Assembly: GCA_027306505.1 (NCBI GenBank)
Contig: DAHUZP010000081.1
Span: 60,968-124,967, forward strand
Direction of reading: 5' to 3'
Source: Thermoplasmata archaeon
GTDB lineage: Archaea; Thermoplasmatota; Thermoplasmata; Lutacidiplasmatales; UBA184
DNA length: 64,000 nucleotides
The first letter of the stretch is position 1. Every line of letters starts with the position of its first letter. The notes beneath the pieces are model-generated. The model did not search any database, was not told the origin of the DNA, and saw only the letters and a list, made by a program, of their open reading frames with translations. Positions 45,019-52,896 of the stretch are shown here, piece after piece. The position numbers were made by a program, and so were the translations under genes.

Positions 45019-45415
45019 CCGCGAGGCCCAGGAACTCGCTCGGCGGTGGCTCATCCGAGCGCGGGGGAGCCTCGAGCTGGCTTATCATCCCAAGGGTGGG
45101 AACGTCCAGTGGGAGGATCTGGGGTTCAACGCTCAGCAGGCGGCAGAGAAGGCACTCAAGGCCGTTCTAGTGTGGCACGGGGTTCAGCCTCCCAAGACGC
45201 ATGATGCCGCAGAGCTGATCCGCGCGCTCCAAGAGAAGCACCTGCCGGTCCCTCCGAAAGCGGAGGAACTCACCTCCCTGACGGCTTTCGCGGTCGAAGC
45301 GAGGTACCCCGGAGCAGGGTTTCCGGAAGTGTCGGAGGAGGACTACCGAGGCGCACTTGGCCTCGCCACTGCTGTGGTGGATTGGGCAGAGAAACTTCTG
45401 GGCAGCCCCCTCTGA
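45008..45415 (+). CDS. HEPN-domain protein (probable toxin partner of MNT)
   Basis: A 135-residue four-helix HEPN protein of the COG2250 type: RWLIRARGSLELA near the N-terminus, FNAQQAAEKALKAVL in helix two and VEARYPGAGFPEVSEEDY before the last helix. An R-x5-H pattern (R72 to H78, RALQEKH) is present, the kind of motif used by HEPN ribonucleases, although its placement may not be catalytic. It overlaps the MNT gene by 11 bases. The pair is probably a toxin-antitoxin module; activity is inferred from context. Confidence 0.85.
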   Translation: MAGNREAQELARRWLIRARGSLELAYHPKGGNVQWEDLGFNAQQAAEKALKAVLVWHGVQPPKTHDAAELIRALQEKHLPVPPKAEELTSLTAFAVEARYPGAGFPEVSEEDYRGALGLATAVVDWAEKLLGSPL

Positions 45416-45450
45416 GTCCTGCCGCTGACGCTGAAGGACCCGGAGTTCCG

Positions 45451-45591
45451 ATGCCCGAGGGGGCACCGGGAGGACCGGGACGTGAGGCGGCCAAGAACGT
45501 GGTCGCACGCGCCTTGGCCATGGTAGGGAGGGGCACCCCCGAGGTCAAGCTCACGGAGACCGGGCCTCCACCGCCCCGCAAGGGGCCGTGA
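45451..45591 (+). CDS. Possible 46-residue peptide
   Basis: ATG frame starting MPEGAPGGPGREAAKNVVAR, 35 bases after the HEPN gene. A short helix (AAKNVVARALAMVG) sits between Gly/Pro-rich ends. There is no promoter box or ribosome site of note. It could be spurious. Confidence 0.25.
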   Translation: MPEGAPGGPGREAAKNVVARALAMVGRGTPEVKLTETGPPPPRKGP

Positions 45592-45662
45592 GCCTGGTCT
45601 GTGAAACGGGAACTGCCGCTGTCCGCGGAGGCAGAGCCGGTCCGAGCCCGGGGACGCCCGCC

Positions 45663-46457
45663 CTATGGGGAGGTGACCTGCACCCCGAAGGTGTTGAGGG
45701 TCACGGGGGCTCCCGCGATGGCCGCGTTGGAGTAGATGGCGAAGCTCACGTAGAGCTCGACCGTGTTGGCGGCGGTCGGGTTCGCCATGGCACAGGTCAG
45801 GGCGGTCGGGGACTGCACCGTGGGCGCGAAGCTGTCCGTCAGGTCCACGATGGTCATGCCCGGGGCGGAGCCCGCCCCGCAGCCGGGGGCGAGGGCCCCC
45901 AGGGTGGGCTCGGTCGCGGCGCAGCCGGTCGGAGCGCCGGGGATCCCCGTCGCCCCGGCGGTGGGGAGCGCATCGGAGATGATCGCGTAAGCGCAGACCA
46001 GCCCCGCGGGGAGCTTCACGGTGGGGGTGACCAGGGTGATCCCCGTGTTAAGGATCCTCGCGGTGGTCGCGAGAGGGGCGATGTTCTCGAGCTCGGCCAC
46101 GTCCAGCACTGCGACCCCGACGTTGGCGACGCCGTTCACCTGGGTTGTGAGCTCGTTCGCGGGGCAGCTCCCCTTGGCGCTCCCGGGCGCGCAACCGTTC
46201 ACGGTCGTGAGGCCAAGGCTGCTCGCGGCGGCGTAGTTGTTGCCCGTGACGAACTGGAACGGGGAGGCCGCGTTACCCACGCTCGTCGTGGCCACGTAGG
46301 TCAGGATCACGTCGGCCGTCGCGAGGCTCGAGATGAGGATGGCCGCGGCGACGATGAGGACCGGGGTGGTCACTTGTCGGCGGCGCCGGCCTTGCCGACG
46401 CCGGGTCCCCGGCACGGCCTTCGACGGTCCCACCTTGACGAGCTTCCAACCGAACAC
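45663..46457 (-). CDS. Secreted or anchored beta-rich surface protein, ADVI-T-F family member 2
   Basis: A 264-residue protein with a GTG start. Basic N-terminus (RRRQGRRRRQ), one hydrophobic helix (about 33-48), then ADVILTYVATTSVGN and a low-charge beta domain with GNNYAAASSLGL. It ends in LYVSFAIYSNA and VQVTSP. Four or more Cys could form disulfides outside the cell. It is divergent from its paralogue at 46569, sharing a 111-base promoter region. Function unknown; surface filament subunit is one possibility. Confidence 0.65.
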   Translation of the reverse strand: MFGWKLVKVGPSKAVPGTRRRQGRRRRQVTTPVLIVAAAILISSLATADVILTYVATTSVGNAASPFQFVTGNNYAAASSLGLTTVNGCAPGSAKGSCPANELTTQVNGVANVGVAVLDVAELENIAPLATTARILNTGITLVTPTVKLPAGLVCAYAIISDALPTAGATGIPGAPTGCAATEPTLGALAPGCGAGSAPGMTIVDLTDSFAPTVQSPTALTCAMANPTAANTVELYVSFAIYSNAAIAGAPVTLNTFGVQVTSP

Positions 46458-46476
46458 GAGGCTCCCCCGATCTTAG

Positions 46477-46494
46477 ATGTGTATGGCCACACAT
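46477..46494. promoter_or_regulatory. Inverted repeat in the divergent promoter region
   Basis: ATGTGTATGGCCACACAT has 6-bp arms around ATGGCC and overlaps the likely promoter of the minus-strand gene at 46457. Upstream lies a TATA-like GTTATACG (46508-46515). Confidence 0.4.
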
Positions 46495-46548
46495 AAGCCC
46501 TCCAGCGGTTATACGACGGAACCGCCCTCCTCCCTGGGCCGTAGAAAC

Positions 46549-46556
46549 GGTATTAC
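46549..46556 (+). promoter_or_regulatory. Promoter box of the second divergent gene
   Basis: GGTATTAC lies only 16 bases before the GTG at 46569, but about 28 before an in-frame GTG at 46581. The true start may therefore be 46581. Confidence 0.4.
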
Positions 46557-46568
46557 CCCCGTCAGGCG

Positions 46569-47321
46569 GTGACTACCGACGTGGCGCCCGACCCGGCTTC
46601 TTCCGGTCCTAGGACCTCCCGGGCCCGGGTCGCAGTCGCCCGTCGGGCCAGGTCCCGCTCCCTCCCAAGGAGCGTTTCGCTGGCCCTGCTCGCTGCGGTC
46701 CTCGGGGTGGTGGTGGGGTCCTCCTTCGTCGCGGCCGATGTGATCCTCACGTTCCAGGGGACGAGCTCGGTGGGCAGCGCGAACGCGCCGTTCCGGTTCG
46801 TGAACGGGGCGAACTACGTCACAGCGAACGGCCAGGGGTTCGTCCTGAACACCTACCCCAACGCCCAGCAGGTCTCCGTCGCGGCGGAGGTCTCGGGCGC
46901 GAACGGGGCCGCGGGCACCTACGCGCTCGACGTGCTCGAGTTCCAGACCGCGGTCGCGACGACCGTCGCCTGGACGGTCCACCTGGACGTCAGCACGGCC
47001 CTGGTGGCGACCGGGGTCAACGCGGCCTACCTCTCCTATTGCTCCGCGGCCCCGACGGGGGTCCCGGACACGGGCGCCGCGCTCTCCACCGGCACCGACG
47101 CCAACGGGAACCCCTGGACGCTCTACGCCCCCACCTGCCCCGTCGGCTCGGTGGAGAGCAACCTTCCCCTGAACGCTCCCGGGACCGGGGCCACCGTGAC
47201 CGTCCCCGCGGGCACGGCCGCGGGGGTCTCCGTGCTCTACATCTCCTTCCTCATCGCGGTCACCAACACGGGGGCGACGACCTCCACCCCGGCCGTGATG
47301 ACAGTCCAGGCCACGGCGTGA
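46569..47321 (+). CDS. Secreted or anchored beta-rich surface protein, ADVI-T-F family member 3
   Basis: A 250-residue protein (GTG start; GTG 46581 possible). Arg-rich N-terminus, hydrophobic helix (about 36-53), ADVILTFQGTSSVGS, GANYVTA and the C-terminal strand LYISFLIAVTN. It is the third copy of the family also at 38313 and 45663. It ends with TGA, and the following gene is in the same frame nine bases on, preceded by GGAGG. Export and surface location are inferred from the single N-terminal helix. Confidence 0.65.
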   Translation: MTTDVAPDPASSGPRTSRARVAVARRARSRSLPRSVSLALLAAVLGVVVGSSFVAADVILTFQGTSSVGSANAPFRFVNGANYVTANGQGFVLNTYPNAQQVSVAAEVSGANGAAGTYALDVLEFQTAVATTVAWTVHLDVSTALVATGVNAAYLSYCSAAPTGVPDTGAALSTGTDANGNPWTLYAPTCPVGSVESNLPLNAPGTGATVTVPAGTAAGVSVLYISFLIAVTNTGATTSTPAVMTVQATA

Positions 47322-47330
47322 GGAGGGAGC

Positions 47331-48032
47331 ACGGTCGAGCAGGACCCTTCCAAGACCCGGTCGCTGACCCGGTCGCGTTCGCGCTTCAGGCCCGGACGCC
47401 GGCAATGGCTCGCCCCGTTCCTCCTGGGGGGAGCCGCGGTCCTGCTGGTCTACGCCCTCGCGGCCCCGGACGCGCTGGGTGACGTCGTCGTCCAGCAGCA
47501 GATGTCGGAGGTCGCCTCGGGCCGAGCGACCCCGGTCACCTTCACGGCCTTCCAGAGCAACGTGAGGCTCCGCTGCGGGACCGCGACGGTCGCGGTCACC
47601 ATCTATCCGGCCTCGGCCCGCGCGCTCGTCACGATCCATCTCCCTCGAACATGTCGCGGGAACACCTTCGTCTTCGCCGAGCCGGTCCGGTTCCGGACGT
47701 TGGCGAACGAGCGGGGCGAGCTCGGGCTCGTCTCGAACGCCTGGACCTCGAACATGGGCCGCGTCCAGTTCTGCGTCGCGGTGGCCGGGGGTGGTTGCAC
47801 CACCACCACCATCACGACCACCCGCGCTACCGCCCCTCCCCTCTCGACCAGCCTGAGGAACCTCCTCGCCGGCCGGGTCTACGGGCCGCGCATCATCACG
47901 CGCCTGGGGAACCCGGGAGGGACGGCGACCATCATCCTGACCGAGCAGGTGGTCGGGACCACAGGGGGCGGCGGGGCCCGCGCCGCCTGGGTCGTGCAGC
48001 AGCAGATCGAGGTCCAGGTAGTGCAGTTCTAG
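47331..48032 (+). CDS. Membrane-anchored exported protein with apparent ACG start
   Basis: A 233-residue protein if it begins at ACG 47331. No ATG, GTG or TTG lies in frame between the upstream TGA (47319-47321) and the ATG at 47502, yet the intervening frame encodes a basic segment and a convincing membrane helix (WLAPFLLGGAAVLLVYALAA, residues 26-45) that an exported protein would need. GGAGGG sits three bases before the ACG. The rest is a beta-rich domain with paired Cys (LRCGTATV, TCRGN, QFCVAV, GGCTTTT) and a repeated VVQQQ motif at both ends of the mature part. Starting at 47502 would remove the export helix. Function unknown. Confidence 0.6.
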   Translation, partial: TVEQDPSKTRSLTRSRSRFRPGRRQWLAPFLLGGAAVLLVYALAAPDALGDVVVQQQMSEVASGRATPVTFTAFQSNVRLRCGTATVAVTIYPASARALVTIHLPRTCRGNTFVFAEPVRFRTLANERGELGLVSNAWTSNMGRVQFCVAVAGGGCTTTTITTTRATAPPLSTSLRNLLAGRVYGPRIITRLGNPGGTATIILTEQVVGTTGGGGARAAWVVQQQIEVQVVQF

Positions 48033-48277
48033 GGCCCTGTCGCCTGTCCCCTGGCCCTCTCGCCCTTTCGACCTGGGAGCTCCCCCCACGCCGATTCCGA
48101 CCCTCCCGGAAGTCGCGGGAGGTCGCATCCGCCCGATGGGACCTGTCACCGGGGAACCGAGGGAGGAAGAGGGGGGGGAGCCCTGCAGGTATCTCCCTGA
48201 GCCCGCGAACGACGTTCCCACGGTCAGGAGAGGTGTGGACGTAGCTTCAAGAAGGACAAGCGGGGTGAGGGTGTCGC

Positions 48278-51200
48278 ATGTCGGCAGCACGCTGGTCCGC
48301 GCTGGTCGCCCTAGTGATCGTCGCCCTGATGGCCGTCCCTTCCCTGGCAACGGCTCCGGCAACAGGACGCTCTGCGCCGCTCGCGCCCCCCGTGTCGGTC
48401 GTTCCCATAGCTCGAGGGGGCCTCCCCTCCCAACCCCTCGCGACGGCCTACGGATCGGACACCTGGCAGGAGTTCCAGCATGACTCCTCCAACACAGGCC
48501 TCTCCGGGGACACACCGGTCGGGTCGGCCCTCAACTGGCAACAGAACATCTCGACCTTCAATGATGGACCCAACGCCCCCAATGTGCCCTCCCCCGTCGT
48601 GGGGCAGGGCATGGTCTTCATGGCCCATGGGGACGAGGTCACCGCCTACAACGCGACCAACGGCGGGCAGGTGTGGAACACCACCCTCCAGGGCGCGGCC
48701 CCCGCGACCACGGTCATCGACAGCACCCCTGCGCTCTGGCGCGGCTTCCTCTTCATCACCCAGGACACGGGTGGTTTCCCCACCTGCGGTGCTCCCACCG
48801 GCTGCAGTGAGATCTTTGTCCTCAACGCGACCACGGGCGCCATCGCCACCACCGTGGCACCCGGCGCGAACCCCGCGTGGGGCGGAGCCAACTCGCCCAA
48901 CTCCCCCGTCCCGATCTCCGGTCCCGCGTTCGCCGGCCAGAGCGGCGTGCTCTTCACCGACTACTACGGTTTCCTCTACACCTACACGTGGGACGGCACC
49001 ACCCTCACCTCAGTGGGCTCCAACGGCGCCAACCGCGCGGTTCGGACCGGCACGGACAGCACCCCCGCGGTCACTTACATCAACGTACCGGGCGGGGGAT
49101 GGAGCGCCTTCTACATCGACTGCGGCGACACCATCGGGGCCGGGGGCCACAGCGTCATCCGGGCCTACGAGATCGACACGCCGACACCCTTCACGGCGGT
49201 CCCCGGCTATCCCGCGCCGAACGGCCTCCCTGGCGGGCAGGCCCTCACCTGGTACAACATCCAGTCCGGGTCCATCGCTGTCGCGAACATGAGCGCGGGG
49301 GGCACGAGCTCCTACCCGTACGGGTTCTTCGGTGACGACGCGGGCCCGGGGGCCGTGAGCCACCTGATCGCGATGAACCTCACCGCCCACACCTACCCCG
49401 GCGTCGCCCTGCTCCAGGCGACCCCGACCTACCTCGACTCCGGGGTCCTCTCCACCCCGGCCATCGTCTCCGACTCCGGCACCCAGGTGGGCCTCCTCCT
49501 GACCGACCTCAACGGGACCGTGAGCCGCTGGAACTTCACGACCAGCGCGACCCCCACCGGGACCCTGGTCCAGGAGTGGAACCGCAGCCTGGGCTCCCCG
49601 ATCGATGGCTCCCCCGCCATCGCGGGTGACGTGGCCTACGTAGTCAACTCCACGGGCGGCCTCTACGCCCTCAGCGTCAACACGGGCAACATCGAGTGGC
49701 AGTCCACCCTCACGGCCGCTACGCGCAGCAACCTCGCGCTCGGCTACTCGCGCCTCTACGTCCTCTCCGACCCGATCGGCGGCGGACCCACCGCGAACCT
49801 CACGGCCTACGGCCCGGCGGCGGGACCCACCGTGAACCGCCTGCTCGCGAGCCTGACCACGACGCCCGCCCAGATCTCCCCCGGGACCTCCTCCATGTTG
49901 CAGGCGCAGGTCACCTGGCGCAGCCCCTCCGGGGCCCGCTCGGGCCCCGCCGTGGGCGCGACGGTCTTCTTCAACGTGACCGGGGCCCTCGGTGGCACCA
50001 CCTCGGGCTCGCCGGCGACCGTCAAGGCGGACGGGTACGCCTTCGCGAACTGGACCGCGGCCGCCTACTCCCCGGCCTGGTACAACGTCACGGTGGCCGT
50101 CACCGCGACCGCGCCGTCCAACACGAGCGGCGGGACGAGCGGACAGGTGACCGTCATGTCGGGCGGGACCCTCGGCGGCGGTGGCGGCAGCGGCAGCGCG
50201 CCCCTGCCCCTCACCGTCTCGGTCTCTCCTCCCTCCTCGACCCTGCTGGCGGGAGCTTCCGAGACGCTGACCTTCTCGGTCGTCTCCAACGGCAACCCCG
50301 TCTCCGGCGCCCCGGTCAAGCTCACCCTCGACGGACCGGGCAGCTGGCAGAACGCGGGTCCCATCACCACGGGCGCCGCGGGCACGGTGACCGACCTCTA
50401 CACCGCTCCGGCCTCCGCGCAGCTCCCGCTCGCGGTGGCGACGCTCGTCAACGCGACCTCCACGCTCAAGGGCTACGCGAACGGTTCCGCGAGCGCGGTC
50501 ATCCTGTTGCAGCCGACGACGGCCCCGCCGCCCGCGGGCCTCTCCGCGCTGAGCGTCCTGGTCAGCCCGACGACGAGCACCTTGATCGTCGGGAACACCG
50601 TCATGGTGGCCCTCACGGTGACCAACGCGTCCGACACGGTGAGCCACCCGCCGGTCGCGGGCGCGACGGTGACGGTCGTATCGACGCCCTCCGCTCCGGG
50701 GAGCTTCAAGGCCCCCACCACCGAGCTCACCAACAAGGCGGGGATGGCCTTCTTCAACTTCACCGGCGCGGCCGCAGGCTCCGTCCTCGCGACCTTCGCG
50801 GTGAACGCGACGAAGTACGTCTCGACCTCGGCGTCGGTCGCGATCTCGGTGGTCGTGACGTCCCCGGGACCGCAGCAGAACACCACGAGCTCTCCCAACA
50901 ACAACGGGCTGCGCTCCCTGGACTGGCTGCTCATCGCCCTGGTGGTGCTCCTCGCGGTGGGCCTCATCGCAGCGCTCCTCCTGGGCCGCAAGCGCCGACA
51001 GAGCCCTCCGCCCGCGGGCGTGATGCCCTACGGTGCCGGCGCGGGAGCCGGAGCCGCGGCGGGAGGGGCCAGCGCCTTCTCCGCCGCCGACAGCTCCTCC
51101 GAACCGCCGGCGTCCGAGCCTGCGGCCGAGGCGAGCCCGTCCACCTCCGAGCCCACCCCGGAGAGCTCCTCCGCACCGGAGGAGACCTCCCCTGTCTCGG

Positions 51201-51379
51201 TGGACGAGCCGACGGACTCCGATTCCCCGGCGCCGTCCCCCGAGGGGTCGGAGCCGGGCGAGGGCAGCACTCCCGCCTCCGATGCCCCCTCCGACAGCGG
51301 GGGGGCCGCACCGGAGGAGAGCTCGGGGGGCCCCGCCGAAGGGACGGGCCCGTCCCCCGACGCGGGCAGCGACGCCTGA
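48278..51379 (+). CDS. Surface PQQ-like beta-propeller protein with Ig-like repeats and membrane anchor
   Basis: A 1033-residue protein. Signal helix (about 5-25); an eight-bladed-type PQQ/quinoprotein-like propeller (about 55-530), seen in repeated blade motifs such as AYNATNGGQVWNTTL and ALSVNTGNIEWQSTL; two or three bacterial-Ig-like domains (about 540-880); a membrane helix (LDWLLIALVVLLAVGLIAALL, about 890-912); and a Ser/Pro/Glu-rich tail. I see no quinone-binding residues that would make it an enzyme, so a structural or binding role is as likely. It resembles the propeller inside the phosphoesterase at 39702-43439. The spacer 48033-48277 holds no other clear feature. Confidence 0.8.
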   Translation: MSAARWSALVALVIVALMAVPSLATAPATGRSAPLAPPVSVVPIARGGLPSQPLATAYGSDTWQEFQHDSSNTGLSGDTPVGSALNWQQNISTFNDGPNAPNVPSPVVGQGMVFMAHGDEVTAYNATNGGQVWNTTLQGAAPATTVIDSTPALWRGFLFITQDTGGFPTCGAPTGCSEIFVLNATTGAIATTVAPGANPAWGGANSPNSPVPISGPAFAGQSGVLFTDYYGFLYTYTWDGTTLTSVGSNGANRAVRTGTDSTPAVTYINVPGGGWSAFYIDCGDTIGAGGHSVIRAYEIDTPTPFTAVPGYPAPNGLPGGQALTWYNIQSGSIAVANMSAGGTSSYPYGFFGDDAGPGAVSHLIAMNLTAHTYPGVALLQATPTYLDSGVLSTPAIVSDSGTQVGLLLTDLNGTVSRWNFTTSATPTGTLVQEWNRSLGSPIDGSPAIAGDVAYVVNSTGGLYALSVNTGNIEWQSTLTAATRSNLALGYSRLYVLSDPIGGGPTANLTAYGPAAGPTVNRLLASLTTTPAQISPGTSSMLQAQVTWRSPSGARSGPAVGATVFFNVTGALGGTTSGSPATVKADGYAFANWTAAAYSPAWYNVTVAVTATAPSNTSGGTSGQVTVMSGGTLGGGGGSGSAPLPLTVSVSPPSSTLLAGASETLTFSVVSNGNPVSGAPVKLTLDGPGSWQNAGPITTGAAGTVTDLYTAPASAQLPLAVATLVNATSTLKGYANGSASAVILLQPTTAPPPAGLSALSVLVSPTTSTLIVGNTVMVALTVTNASDTVSHPPVAGATVTVVSTPSAPGSFKAPTTELTNKAGMAFFNFTGAAAGSVLATFAVNATKYVSTSASVAISVVVTSPGPQQNTTSSPNNNGLRSLDWLLIALVVLLAVGLIAALLLGRKRRQSPPPAGVMPYGAGAGAGAAAGGASAFSAADSSSEPPASEPAAEASPSTSEPTPESSSAPEETSPVSVDEPTDSDSPAPSPEGSEPGEGSTPASDAPSDSGGAAPEESSGGPAEGTGPSPDAGSDA

Positions 51380-51486
51380 AGGGACCCGCCATCCCCCAGG
51401 CTTGCCCCCGCCCCTCCTTCCCCACCCACCGGCCTCCGAGCTTTCGGTGAGAGACCCTCGTGCGCTCCGCGCGCTCAGACCGCTCT

Positions 51487-52686
51487 TCACGGCTCGAGCG
51501 TGAACCCGGGCCGGGGCTCGAAGGGCGCGTAGGGGCGGGGGAAGCGCCCGGGATCGACCTCGCGGAGGTCGCCCCAGCGCCCGCGGGCGAGGGCGTCCGC
51601 CATCCATCGGGCGACGGCCCCTGCGCGCATGACCCCAAAGCCGTTGAACCCCGCGAGCACGAAGAGCCCCGGGGCCTCGGGGACCGGCCCGACCATCGGG
51701 CGGCGGTCGGGGGTGGAGGTGCAGATGCCGTGCCAGGAGGCTCCGACCGACGAGGAGGCCCACGCGGGGAAGCGACGTTCCATGAACCCCGCCACGTTCT
51801 CGAGGAACGGAAGGTCGCTCGAAGGGTCGAGGTGGTCCGGGTCGACCTCCTTGAGCTCGGTGCCGTCCCCCGCGAGCACGTCCCCGCCGGGGAAGGGGCG
51901 GAGGTAGACGTCGAGCTCGCTGTCGTGGACCCAGGGGAAGACCTTGGGGTGCCCCGCTTTCACGAGGCAGGCGCGGGTGAGGTAGGGGGCCAAGGGGAGC
52001 GGGTGGCCCAGGCCCTGGAGGACGCCCTTGGTCCAAGCCCCGCAGGCGACCACGAGACGCTCGGAGGAAGCCTCGAGCTCCCCCACGTGCAGCGTCCATC
52101 GCCCCCCGTTCCAGGTCGCCCGGGGATCGCCGAGGTCGGACTCCACCGTGGCCCCGTTCTCCCGGGCCAGGCGTCCGTAGAGGAGCGTGAGGTCGGTGGG
52201 GGCCACCACCGCGTCGTGCGGCGTGTAGAGCGCGGCCCGGACCCCGTCGAGCCGGGCCTTCGGGAGCAACGCTCCCGCCTCCCTGGGGGTGAGCAGACGG
52301 GCGTCCACCTTCTGGGAGCCAAGCCGCTCGCGCTGGGGACCGAGCCGGTGCTCCCCTTCCTCGGTGGAGACGATGCGGAGCCCTCCGGTCTCCTGGAAGA
52401 GCGTCGGGTCGTGCTCCTCAGAGAGACGCCGGTACTCCTGGCGGGAGACCTCCACCGCCCGCACGTCCCAGGGGTTCCAGCACTGGGAGGAGACGATCCC
52501 GGCGGCCTTGCCCGACGCGCCTCCCGCCGGGGTCCTCCGCTCGTAGAGCAGGACCTTCCAGCCGTGCTCGTGGGCGAGGTGGAAGGCGAGGGCGTTCCCG
52601 GCGATGCCGCCGCCCAGGACCAGCGCATCGAGGTCACGGTGCCGGCCGCGGGGATGCCCGTGGGACCCGTGGGAGGATGACGTCGT
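51487..52686 (-). CDS. FAD-dependent oxidoreductase (DAO/glycine-oxidase type) with apparent ACG start
   Basis: A 399-residue protein if begun at ACG 52686. The first standard start, GTG 52464, would delete the FAD-binding Rossmann motif: LVLGGGIAGNALAFHLA is encoded before it. Between the upstream in-frame TAG and that GTG there is no ATG, GTG or TTG. GGAGGT lies six bases before the ACG. Other DAO features are SSQCWNP, a substrate domain and the C-terminal FAD contact PDRRPMVGP...LFVLAGFNGFGVM. The family oxidises primary or secondary amines such as glycine, sarcosine or proline. The substrate is unknown. Confidence 0.85.
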   Translation of the reverse strand, partial: TTSSSHGSHGHPRGRHRDLDALVLGGGIAGNALAFHLAHEHGWKVLLYERRTPAGGASGKAAGIVSSQCWNPWDVRAVEVSRQEYRRLSEEHDPTLFQETGGLRIVSTEEGEHRLGPQRERLGSQKVDARLLTPREAGALLPKARLDGVRAALYTPHDAVVAPTDLTLLYGRLARENGATVESDLGDPRATWNGGRWTLHVGELEASSERLVVACGAWTKGVLQGLGHPLPLAPYLTRACLVKAGHPKVFPWVHDSELDVYLRPFPGGDVLAGDGTELKEVDPDHLDPSSDLPFLENVAGFMERRFPAWASSSVGASWHGICTSTPDRRPMVGPVPEAPGLFVLAGFNGFGVMRAGAVARWMADALARGRWGDLREVDPGRFPRPYAPFEPRPGFTLEP

Positions 52687-52761
52687 GGACCTACCTCCGA
52701 TGTCCTAGGTCCGGGACAGGTCAGCGCCTTTGAATCCATCGCCAGGGGCGATGGCAGTCCC

Positions 52762-52817
52762 CTCCACGCCGTTCGAGGTCGCTTCCCCTCTCCACGCCGT
52801 TCGAGGTCGCTTCCCCT
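52762..52817. repeat. 28-bp unit repeated twice in tandem
   Basis: Two exact, head-to-tail copies of a 28-bp unit beginning CTCCACGCCG and ending CTTCCCCT, in the spacer between two divergent genes. Confidence 0.85.
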
Positions 52818-52823
52818 CTCCTC

Positions 52824-52842
52824 ACCGGTCCCAGAGACCGGT
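52824..52842. promoter_or_regulatory. Hairpin upstream of nreA
   Basis: ACCGGTC and GACCGGT pair around CCAGA. It is followed by a pyrimidine tract and CTTTTTGA (52859-52866), a possible promoter box about 35 bases before the nreA ATG. Operator or end-structure cannot be told apart. Confidence 0.35.
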
Positions 52843-52896
52843 TTCACGACCTTCCCCCCCTTTTTGAGGCGTGGACCGGTGTTCCGGAGGCACGGC

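Noticed and set aside
47319..47321. Readthrough of TGA fusing the genes at 46569 and 47331
   Set aside because: The downstream part has its own basic N-terminus, membrane helix and ribosome site, so it looks like a separate protein.
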